Shown here in pieces: positions 55,507 through 64,000 of a DNA stretch of 64,000 nt (positions within the stretch are counted from its first letter, which is position 1; the number at the start of each line of letters is the position of its first letter). This stretch comes from Bubalus kerabau (taxonomy: Eukaryota > Chordata > Mammalia > Artiodactyla > Bovidae): positions 22,829,501 to 22,893,500 of the forward strand of contig NC_073634.1 of the NCBI RefSeq assembly GCF_029407905.1, written 5' to 3'. The translations under genes and the position numbers were made by a program. Below the pieces are notes generated by a model. That model saw only the letters and a list, made by a program, of their open reading frames with translations, had not been told where the DNA came from and did no database searches.

Positions 55507-57543
55507 TGTTTTAAAAAGAAGGAGAAGAGGAGAAGAAGGAAGAAGAAGGGGAGGAGGAGGATCACATGCAGCCTGCAAAACCTAAAATATATGCCATCTG
55601 GACTTCTATAGGAAAAGTTGAGAACCTCTGACGTAGAGAAAGGAATCAAAGGTTTAAGGTGGTGGGTGATAAAGTAGTCTTATCATGTCCAAACTCTCAT
55701 ATTCTCTGTTATCGAGGTGTGTTTACAGCCATGGCTTATGCGGACTCAGGCTGAACATAACTCGGAAGAAGTTGATTCCTCTTACTCCTCAGAGTTAGCA
55801 GTGAAAGAAGAATAATGACGTAAAAGACTTCTCTGTGCCCATACCTCTGTCCTCTGGTGCCCCTTAGAAGATGGGGGCATGGGATGTTAAAAACTGGTGA
55901 GCTGTTGAATAGGGACTGGTTATCTTTTTCTTCTTTTAGTAGATGTGGTTTCTTGAAGGGTTAAGGGAAGAGAAGGTTTCGATATTTCTGGGACCCATGC
56001 TTTTTAAAGCACCTTACTCAGCCTGAGGTAAAATTTCCTGAGCTAGAGTCGTTTCGCATAACTCCACATACCTTCTTAATCAATACTGGGGCTGACAAAG
56101 TGATTGCTGATTGGGTGATTCATTTCCGTGGTTACCACAAATCCTTTTGGGGAGAAATTCTGTTCCTTTTCCAGCTTATCTTTTCCAACTCACACACTTT
56201 TTAAAAAGCAGTGTTTGTAGTTCCTGCCACTCCAGTGTCAACGAGAGAATTTACTTTATAATGTGTATGAACTGGCAGCTTCTTGGAAAAAAAGAAAAAG
56301 CCCTGTTGTCAGAATGAAGTCATCTGTTTGGAGAGCAGAGCCTCAAGTATCCTTGAGGGGCGGGAACCTGGTGCCCTCACGAGCTTAGCCCTTTGGCACA
56401 CACAGCCATTGTCAAAACCTGTTTCTGGAGCAACTGAATTCTCCCCTGAAATTACTTGGCAGCTCCTTTCCCTGAGGGTCTGGAGTAAGTCCTTTCAAGG
56501 GCCTTATTTTAAGGCAGCTTGTCCCTGATGGAAACCAAGATCACTGCCAGCTAAAGAATTCAGCAATACTCTAAAGTGGGCTCACCTAATAAATTTTTAT
56601 AGTCTACAGGCCAAGGTGTGCGTGTTTGGGGGCTGGGCTCTATTTGATGTCCCCATCAACTCTGAAGCATGTAGACGCTCAAAACAGCATCTGGTTTTTT
56701 GGGGTTATTTTCAGAATAATATCATATCTGGATACAGAGTGCTGAGAAGACAGCTTTTGAGGGTATTCCTCCAAATTGAGTTTGGAGTAGATAAAAAAAC
56801 TGTGTTTTCTGGCTGTGGCACATTAGAGTCTGGGAAAGAGAGGACTAGACCCTCTTTTGACTTTTTATATCTTTACTTTTTTGAAAGTCTTAAAAAAAAA
56901 AAACCTTCATTTAAAAATGGATGTCCAGGCTGAATTACCAGGTCAAAACTAACAAAGGTGGAATTTAATATAAGTGTAAAAATCCTGTGATTAGGTTAAA
57001 AATCAGTTTCCTAAATAACTACCAGGTGGGGAAATTCTTTCTTTTACCATCACAGGGAATCTTTGTCTATTAAGGGAAGTGGACTTTTACCATTTTGTCT
57101 ACCAGCCCCCCAGAAAAGCTTCTCTTGGGCCATGTGCAAACAAAGAATAATTTAAAACTCATTTAAAAAGAAAGATTAAACAGAATCCTTCATTGTTGAA
57201 TGGTATCCATTAATTAAGAGCAAAAGCGTAAGAACATTTTAACTATACAGCTGAACTAACAAAATCTGATATTTAGGCTATTAAAACCTAAAATCCAGGT
57301 CAATCATTGAAAATAAAATTGGACACATAGAAAGTAAAAACATAAGTAAGAAAATGCAAGTGGCTACACAGAGTAAAGAAGGCATTGGGTTCCCTGGATT
57401 ATCTTTCTCGAGCGAAGTATGTTGAATAAACATAGGTCTTTTGATTAAACCCAGGATGGTTTTGGCATTTCTGGAGGATGTGAGAGGGAATTGAGTCTAT
57501 TAGGTTGCCTGAGGATGGCTGCAGTCACTCAATAGTAAGAGCT
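55507..57543. other. Unassigned stretch of about 2 kb, low in recognisable repeats
   Basis: After the GA-rich run no family is recognised. Short frames at 56111-56933 have no known domain. It is a candidate for single-copy DNA. Confidence 0.45.
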
Positions 57544-57555
57544 ATCATAAAGGTT

Positions 57556-57762
57556 ATGGGCTTCCCAGGTGGTGCTGGTGGTAAAGAATCTGCCAGCAAG
57601 GCAGGAGACACAAGAGACTCGGGTTCAATCCCTGGATGGGGAAGATCCCTTATAGGAGGGCATGGCAACTCACTCCAGTATTCTTGCTTGGGAAATCCCA
57701 TGGACACAAGAGCCTGGCAGGCTCTCAAAGAGTCGGACATGACAGTGAGCATGCATACACAC
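57556..57762 (+). mobile_element. Bov-tA SINE, plus strand
   Basis: 'gggcttcccaggtggtgct' to 'cggacatgacagtgagcat'; a perfect 12-bp duplication ATCATAAAGGTT lies at 57544-57555 and 57763-57774. Confidence 0.95.
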
Positions 57763-57871
57763 ATCATAAAGGTTGTATGCGGCTTGTCTTGAACAGACCT
57801 TTCCTGTGCTGTATTGCCAGTTTCAAGGCACCTGCAGCTTCATTATCTCTCTTGCTCCTCTTTTCTTACAG

Positions 57872-57920
57872 ATGTGACCTTGAAGACCCGAGATAAAAAT
57901 GCTTCAAATTCCGAGAGGCA
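57872..57920 (+). other. Possible short internal exon (49 bp)
   Basis: A long pyrimidine tract ending 'cctcttttcttacag' precedes it (AG at 57870-57871) and 'GCA|gtaagc' follows (GT at 57921). Only one frame is open across it (phase 1 entry), reading VTLKTRDKNASNSER. The same frame would meet a second acceptor ('tcttttcctttcag', AG at 58435-58436) and stop after four more codons at 58450-58452. I do not recognise the peptide, and a 64-kb sequence will contain chance splice-like pairs, so this is only a candidate. Confidence 0.25.
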
Positions 57921-58034
57921 GTAAGCAGCAAAATTTTCTTATTAATTACCGCCCCTAGAATACTGCATCCTTCAAAAGGTTGTCATATCTGGGAATTGTT
58001 TGCCCTAATTTCAACTTTGAATTAAGGTTGACTA

Positions 58035-58330
58035 GGGGCTATCAGCCCTGGGTGTTCTTTGGAAGGAATGATGCTAAAGCTGAAACTCCAGTACTTTGGC
58101 CACGTCATGGGAAGAGTTGACACATTGGAAAAGACTCTGATGCTAGGAGGGATTGGGGGCAGGAGGAAAAGGGGACAACAGAGGATGAGATGGCTGGATG
58201 GCATCACCGACTCTATGGACGTGAGTTTGAGTGAACTCTGGGAGTTGGTGATGGACAGGGAGGCCTGGCGTGCTGCGATTCATGGGGTCGCAAAGAGTCG
58301 GACACAACTGAGTGACTGAACTGAACTGAG
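58035..58330 (+). mobile_element. BovB LINE copy I, 3' end, plus strand
   Basis: 'gccctgggtgttctttgga' to 'gtgactgaactgaactgag'. An 86-codon C-terminal frame (58059-58319) is open. 'aggggctat'/'aggagctat' on the two sides may be a 9-bp target duplication. Confidence 0.94.
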
Positions 58331-59425
58331 GAGCTATAAATGGGAATTAAGTGCCTCTCTTTCTAGAGTCTCCTCTTCCTTGGGGTAGATAGCCTGAGAG
58401 CTGCTTCTTAAGTCACCCTGACTCTTTTCCTTTCAGTGGGGTCTCCAGATAGACTTGGAGCTGGTCGCATCAGCTGGTGCTTTGGGGTTGCTGATGTTTT
58501 GTTGTCCCGTCTTGAACCAACAGGGCCTAGGATACTCTTTCCAGGAAGTATGGGACCCACAGAAGCTGTCACTCTTAAAAACAGATGCAAACGTCATAAG
58601 TCTTTCCAGAGAGCAGAAATTCTGATGGTACCAAATTGGGATAACCTCTGCCATTTCAACTCCTTCGTATTCTTTCTTTTCATATTTGACCCCCTTTACT
58701 TGTCATTGCTCACATTTCTGGCTAATCTAGAATGTCCTCTTGTCTTCTTATACCTGGCAGCACTAGCTCACTAATGAACACTTTTACTTGGGCTTTTTAG
58801 ACAGGTTTGGGGTTCTCAGCCACGTAACCTCCTTGCTGGTCTTGATATACATTCCCATGATGTCAGCTCTGGGCCCTGTGGGAGCAAATCTCAACTTGAG
58901 AAACCAGTGCGTCTGGGCTGCAGACTCTTTTACTTAATTGCTTGCTTCAACACCTCTCTTTGCTCCCACATTTTCCCACTTGACATGTCACTCCATATCT
59001 CTGTGGTTCAGAAATTTAATTGCTGGATTGAAACTATGGATTCAGTTTCATGTAGATGGATTTGTGGATTCAATCATTATAATAGTAAAAAGTATTTATT
59101 AAGTGTCTGATTGTGCATGGTGATATATAAAAAGGGCTGACAATGATGTGAAAATAAAAATAATCGCTTCCATTTTATGAGAGTAAACGTGATTATATCC
59201 ATTTTCTTCATTACTACATTAGCTCCAACTATTTATGTCTTATACGTTTGTCTCTCAGGAGATGTGGGTAACTTTTGGCAGATCCAGGACACTGCTTGCA
59301 GGAAGATCCCCAGAGTCTTATGGGCAGAGGACCTCAAGGGCCAGTTGAAATTTCTCTGGCTCTGATTTTGAGTTAAATACCACTGTAGGGAAGTGGGGAT
59401 TGTGGGGAGGGACAATAGACATCCC
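58331..59425. other. Unassigned stretch; may hold a terminal exon
   Basis: The acceptor-like 'cctttcag' at 58429-58436 and an AATAAA-type word near 59150 would fit a 3'-terminal exon for the candidate at 57872, but nothing independent supports it. The plus frame 58436-58774 begins inside this interval and is not recognised. Confidence 0.3.
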
Positions 59426-59433
59426 TCAAGTTT

Positions 59434-59640
59434 GAAAGTGAAAGTGAAAGTGAAAGTCGCTCAGTTGTGTCTGACTCTTTGCGACCCCATGGACGATACA
59501 GTCCATGGAATTCTCCAGGCCAGAGTACTGGAGTGGGTAGCTATTCCCTTCTCCAGGGAATCTTCCCAACCCAGGAATCAAACCCAGGTCTCCCCCATTG
59601 CAGGTGGATTCTTTACCAGTTGAGTCACCAGGTAAGTCCT
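59434..59640 (-). mobile_element. Bov-tA SINE, minus strand, with (GTGAAA)n tail
   Basis: 'gtgaaagtgaaagtcgctc' to 'gagtcaccaggtaagtcc'. 'cctcaagttt'/'cctcaaattt' flanks it. Confidence 0.93.
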
Positions 59641-59785
59641 CAAATTTAGGACCATGAGAAAGTGAACTAGAGGAAGGAGAACAAGTGTGGCATTGTTTAG
59701 CATTCTAGGCTTGGTCCTGTGTCAAATAGATGAATAGTAAATAGTTAGACTCTTCCTAAACTCAAAAAAGATTTCACTATCTAGT
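59641..59785. other. Short unassigned stretch
   Basis: No recognised element. Confidence 0.35.
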
Positions 59786-59796
59786 GAAATTTTTTA

Positions 59797-60001
59797 CTGT
59801 GGACTTGATCCATCATGTCCCACTCTTTGTGACCCCATGGGCTATACCTTGCCAGGCTCCTCTGTCCATGGAATTTTCTAGACAACAATACTGGAGTGGA
59901 TTGCCATTTCCTTCTCCAGAGAATCTTTCTGACCGAGGGATCAAACCGTGGACTCCTGCGTTGACAGTGAATTCTTTAACACTGAGCCACCTGGGAAGCC
60001 C
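59797..60001 (-). mobile_element. Bov-tA SINE, minus strand
   Basis: 'gtcccactctttgtgaccc' to 'gagccacctgggaagccc'. 'agtgaaattttttac'/'agtgaaattctttag' flanks it. Confidence 0.92.
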
Positions 60002-60177
60002 AGTGAAATTCTTTAGTGAGATGTTAATAAGTGTGGCAGTACAAGAGCACCCATGGTCAAAGAAGTTAGGAAATGAGCAATCTTCATCGTATATTAACAT
60101 ATTAAAGGCTCTGAGAAATCCTGCAAGAAAGGAAACATTTAAAACATTTGACCCAGAGTTTCCTGAAAGCATTGGAT

Positions 60178-62064
60178 AAGTTCAGTTCAGTTCAGATAGT
60201 TGCTCAGTGGTGTCCGACTCTTTGTGACCCCATGGACTGCAGCACGCCAGGCTTCCCTGTCCTTCACCAACTACCGGAGCTTACTCAAACCCATGTCCAT
60301 TGAGTTGGTGATGCCATCTAACCATCTCATCCTCTGTCGTCCCCTTCTCCTCCCGCCTTCAATCTTTCCCAGCATCAGGGTCTTTTCAAATGAGTCAGTT
60401 CTTCACATTAGGTGACCAAAGTATTGGAGTTTCAGCTTCAGCATCAGGCCTTCCAATGAATATTCAGGACTGATTTCCTTTAGGATGGACTGGTTGAATC
60501 TCCTTGCTCTCCAAGGGACTCTCAAGAGTCTTCTCCAACACCACAGTTCAAAAGCATCAATTCTTTAGAACTCAGCTTTCTTTATAGTCCAATTCTCACA
60601 TCCATACATGACTACTGGAAAAACCATAGTTTTGACTAGACAGACCTTTGTTGGCAAAGCAATGTCTCTGCTTTTTAATATGATGTCTAGGTTGGTTATA
60701 ACTTTTCTTCCAAGGAGCAAATGTCTTTTAATTTCATGGCTGCAGTCACCATCTGCAGTGATTTTGGAGCCCAAAAAAATAAAGTCTGTCACTGTGTCCA
60801 TTGTTTCCCCATCTATTTGCCATGAAGTGATGGGACCAGATGCCATGATCTTAGTTTTCTGAATGCTGAGTTAAGCCAACTTTTCACTCTCCTCTTTCAT
60901 TTTCATCAAGAGGCTCTTTAGTTCTTCTTTGCTTTTTGCCATAAGGGTGGTGTCGTCTGCATATCTGAGGTTATTGATATTACTCCCGGCAACCTTGATT
61001 CCCGCTTGGGCTTCATCCAGCCCAGCGTTTCTCATGATGTACTCTGCATATAAGTTAAATAAGCAGGATGACAATATACAGCGTTGACATACTCCTTTCC
61101 TGATTTAGAACCAGTGTGTTGTTCCATGTCCAGTTCTATCTGTTGCTCCTTGACCTGCATACAGATTTCTCAGGAGTCAGGTCTGGTGGTCTGGTATTCC
61201 CATCTCTTGAAGAATTTTCCACAGTTCGTTGTGATCTACACAGTCAAAGGCTGTGGCATAGTCAATAAAGCAGAAGTAGATGTTTTTCTGGAACTCTCTT
61301 GCTTTTTTGATGATCCAATGGATGTTGGAAATTTGATCTCTGGGTCCTCTGCCTTTTCTAAATCCAGCTTGAACATTTGGAAGTTCATGGTTCATGTAAT
61401 GTTGAAGCCTGGCTTGTAGAATTTTGAGCATTACTTTGCTAGCATGTGAGATGAGTGCAATTGTGTGGTAGTTTGAGCATTCTTTGGCATTGCCTTTCTT
61501 TGGGATTGGAATGAAAACTGACCTCCAGTCCTGTGGCCACTGCTGAGTTTCCCAAGTTTGCTGGCATATTGAGTGCAGCACTTTTGCAGCTTTCTCTTTT
61601 AGGATTTGAAATAGCTCAACTGGAATTCCATCACCTCCACTAGCTTTGTTTGTAGTTTGTTCATATTTGTTCCTAATACCCACTTGGCTTTGCATTCCAG
61701 GATGTCTGGCTCTAGGTGAGTGATCACACCATCGTGATTATCTGGGTCATGAAGATATCTTTTGTATAGTTCTTCTGTGTATTCTTGCCACCTCTTCTTA
61801 ATATCTTCTGCCTCAAGCATATTTCTGTCCTTCATTGTGCCCATTTTGCATGAAATGTCCCTTGGTATCTCTAATTTTCTTGAAAAGATCTCTACTCCTT
61901 CCCATCCTATTGTTTTCCTCTATTACTTTGCATTGATCACCAAGGAAGGCTTTCTTATCTCTCCTTGGTATTCTTTGGAACTCTGCATTCAAATAGGTAT
62001 ATCTTTGCTTTTCTCCTTTGACTTTCGCTTCTCTTCTTTTCACAGCTATTTGTAAGCTATTTGT
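60178..62064 (-). mobile_element. BovB LINE copy J, longest copy (1.9 kb), minus strand
   Basis: It starts at 'agttcagttcagttcagat' and extends through RT to the Lys-rich pre-RT linker ('ctcttcttttcacagctat'). A perfect 11-bp duplication AAGCATTGGAT (60167-60177, 62065-62075) flanks it. The 5' junction has a tandem 'gctatttgtaa' (two copies, about 62045-62065). The ORF is broken into several frames (60565-60846, 60871-61074, 61177-61695, 61599-61844, 61813-62160); YADD is visible in 60871-61074. Confidence 0.95.
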
Positions 62065-62075
62065 AAGCATTGGAT

Positions 62076-62835
62076 CATGGAACCATTTTGGGGAAGGAAT
62101 ACCTGTGAGCTTTTGTGTACCTGTAGTAGGGTCAGTTTTTTTTCTTCTGTCAAAGCACAACTTCAGTTTAGGAAGGAAGAAGATTCTAGGGTTGGGTCCT
62201 GGTAGAGTTTGAATCTAGGTTCACCAGATTCAAACCCACACTCTTGATTTCTCCACTGCACGTAGAAGCAGGTACTTGTTAGAAATTACACTGTTGACCC
62301 TTCACCTACATTTAGGATTCCTTTTCCAGGTTTTGCATGATTTTCCCTGGAGGAGGTTTGGGATCATGCTGCTGCCAATTTACCAGATGATATGCATCCA
62401 AAGCTGCTATTTCTGGAAACTTGACCATATGAAAATACCTAAAGTGTTTTTTTCCTTGTCAAAATAAAAGGCCTGGTCTTAGTGAGATTTTAATCATAAA
62501 CTGATTTTGTTTGGAAAGGTCTGAATATTTGGGCTGTTTTTTAGGACAGACTTTGAGGTTGAGTTCCAGGGTTTTAGCACATGTTCTTTAAGAAATAGCC
62601 TGACATGTTTGAATGGTGCTCCAAAATTTCTGAGACAGCACTGAAGGATGTTATTCTTTGGTGTGCTGGGAATAAAAATACCATGTTAAACTTTTGAACC
62701 AGACATCCCTGTGCTGCCTAGTTAGGGGGACAGATGGAAAAAGAGAGCGCTTTTTTTTTTTTTTTTGGAAGGGAGTGGGATTAATTGAAGTTTTCTGCCA
62801 GCAAAGTTTTGTGTTATTTAAGGTTTATTAGACAA
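62076..62835. other. Unassigned stretch with a T16 run
   Basis: A T run at about 62751-62766. No gene is recognised. Confidence 0.4.
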
Positions 62836-62839
62836 TATT

Positions 62840-63005
62840 GGGCTTCCCTGGTGGCTCAGATGGTAAAGAATCCACCTGCAGTGCAGGAGAGCCAGTTTTG
62901 ATCCCTGGGTCTGGAATACCCCCAGTATTCTTGCCTGGGGAATCCCATGAACAGAGGAGTCTGGTGGGCTACAGCACAAAGAGTCAGACATGACCAAGCG
63001 ACCAA
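62840..63005 (+). mobile_element. Bov-tA SINE, plus strand, with an internal deletion and (CA)n tail
   Basis: 'gggcttccctggtggctca' to 'cagacatgaccaagcgacc'. About 30 bp of the middle ('...aatggcaacccactc') is missing. A short CA repeat follows (63009-63023). Confidence 0.93.
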
Positions 63006-63023
63006 GCACACATACACACACAC

Positions 63024-63283
63024 AGATAAGATTAGTCTTTAGGCGAAAACAGAGATTCTTTCAGAACAAAATATTTATACTTTGAACTAGTTGTAGAAAT
63101 ATTTACTGATTTCTATGATTTTTAGCTTAGACCCTGTTAGTCACTGATTCAATTCTTCCTTTTGAGGTAATATATGAAATATGTAGGAACTAATGTGATG
63201 GAAGATGTTTTTAAACTGTGGCACAAATTTTCTACTGAGAAAGGAATGATTTAAAAGAAATCTGAGGATGGTTTTAAACTTCA
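63024..63283. other. Unassigned stretch
   Basis: No recognised element. Confidence 0.35.
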
Positions 63284-63295
63284 GAGTAAATATTT

Positions 63296-63570
63296 TTTAT
63301 AATAAACTATTGTTTTATTTTTGGCTGGGTTGAGGCTTCATTGCTGCACATGGGCTTTCGCTGGTTGCAGGTAGCAGAGGCAACTCTTTGTTGAGCTGCA
63401 TGGTCTTCTCATTGCAGTGGCTTCTCTTGTTGTGGAACACGGGCTCTAGGGTGTGAGGGTTTAGTTGCCCTGCAGTATGTGGGATCTTCATTTCTGGACC
63501 AGGGATCGAACCTGTGTCTCCTGCATTGGCAGGCAAATTCTTCACCACTGGGCCATCAGGGAAGTCCCTG
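63296..63570 (-). mobile_element. CHR-2-type SINE, minus strand
   Basis: 'gaggcttcattgctgcaca', 'tggcttctcttgttgtgga' and 'ccactgggccatcagggaa' identify it. A perfect 12-bp duplication GAGTAAATATTT lies at 63284-63295 and 63571-63582. Confidence 0.92.
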
Positions 63571-63582
63571 GAGTAAATATTT

Positions 63583-64000
63583 GAGGTAAGAAGGACTCTT
63601 GAAACATGATTTCATTGAATCTTTATAACTCTTTCTGTGATGGTTAGGACTTTTAGGAAGGGGGCTGAAATGTTTCATAGCTACGTTCTATTTTGATTAG
63701 TTTCGATTTGAATTCAATGCTTTTAATTTGCCATTTTTCTGCTGTTATCTTTACATGGGTATGAAAGATATCCTTGCTGTCAATGTTTTGACATTTCTAC
63801 TAGATAAATTTGAAAATCACTCATTCATGCCAATTCCATATCCTCAGAGCATCAAATGAAAGCGCCTGCAATATCCCACTCATTGCAACACCTCAAGGAA
63901 GGACTTATGTTTATCCTTAAAAATGAAGTCTCATTTGGTGTATGTTTGGCTGACATATCACAGTTCTAAAAGCTTGTGCAGACAAGCATTTTGAAAAGAT
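63583..64000. other. Unassigned stretch at the window end
   Basis: No gene or repeat recognised. Confidence 0.4.

Noticed and set aside
58436..58774. Plus frame of 112 codons next to the possible exon
   Set aside because: No recognised domain, and its frame differs from the one that the candidate exon would supply.
1..64000. CRISPR array, phage, operon or other prokaryotic system
   Set aside because: The repeats are dispersed SINE and LINE copies with target duplications, not regularly spaced direct repeats, and no prokaryotic gene organisation is present.

Overview
The window is nuclear DNA from a pecoran ruminant, most likely a bovid. The evidence is its repeats: tRNA-derived Bov-tA SINEs with the typical 'gggcttccctggtggctcag' head, BOV-A2 SINEs ending in (AGC)n, many copies of the BovB (RTE) LINE, cetartiodactyl CHR-type SINEs and a young bovine-type L1. 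Cattle, sheep, goat, buffalo and others cannot be told apart from this sequence alone. All family names come from recognising consensus stretches from memory; no alignment was run.

I find no complete host protein-coding gene, tRNA, rRNA, CRISPR array or bacterial-type operon. Nearly all longer reading frames belong to retrotransposons on one strand or the other. The only recognisable host-gene sequence is a 5'-truncated processed pseudogene of ribosomal protein RPL10A (about 32.2-32.65 kb). One 49-bp segment at 57872-57920 has a strong splice acceptor, a usable donor and one open frame; it is reported as a possible exon with low confidence. The window therefore looks intergenic or deep-intronic.

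Layout. 0-10 kb: sparse unassigned DNA, a 1.8-kb BovB fragment and Bov-tA SINE that duplicated the same target bases in succession, MIR and L2 relics, a short L1 tail inserted in an L2, and several SINEs. 10-13.4 kb: an old plus-strand L1 lacking its RT core. 13.4-18 kb: AT-rich DNA, an ERVL-like LTR relic with a CHR SINE inside it, and two BovB copies in a row. 18-22 kb: unassigned DNA, MIR relics and nested SINEs. 22.1-27.9 kb: a long minus-strand bovine L1 carrying 5' UTR, ORF1, ORF2 and 3' UTR, all broken. 28-37.7 kb: SINEs, the RPL10A pseudogene, a BovB with an inverted 5' part, an L2 holding both a SINE and a BovB, an MLT1-type LTR split by a SINE, and an L1 fragment. 37.7-44 kb: the most repeat-poor part, with short L1 tails and one insertion that is almost pure poly(A). 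44-50.8 kb: a large old L1 whose ORF2 middle part is inverted, itself hit by a BOV-A2 and a BovB. 51-64 kb: scattered SINEs, four BovB fragments (one 1.9 kb) and the possible exon.

There is no gene system working together here. What the window offers is a readable history of target-primed insertions: more than a dozen target-site duplications can be read directly, and they give the order of several nested events. The most unusual observations are the 5'-inverted BovB with flanking duplication, the rearranged L1 at 44-50.6 kb, the successive insertions at one target near 3.85 kb, and the tail-only insertion at 43.85 kb.
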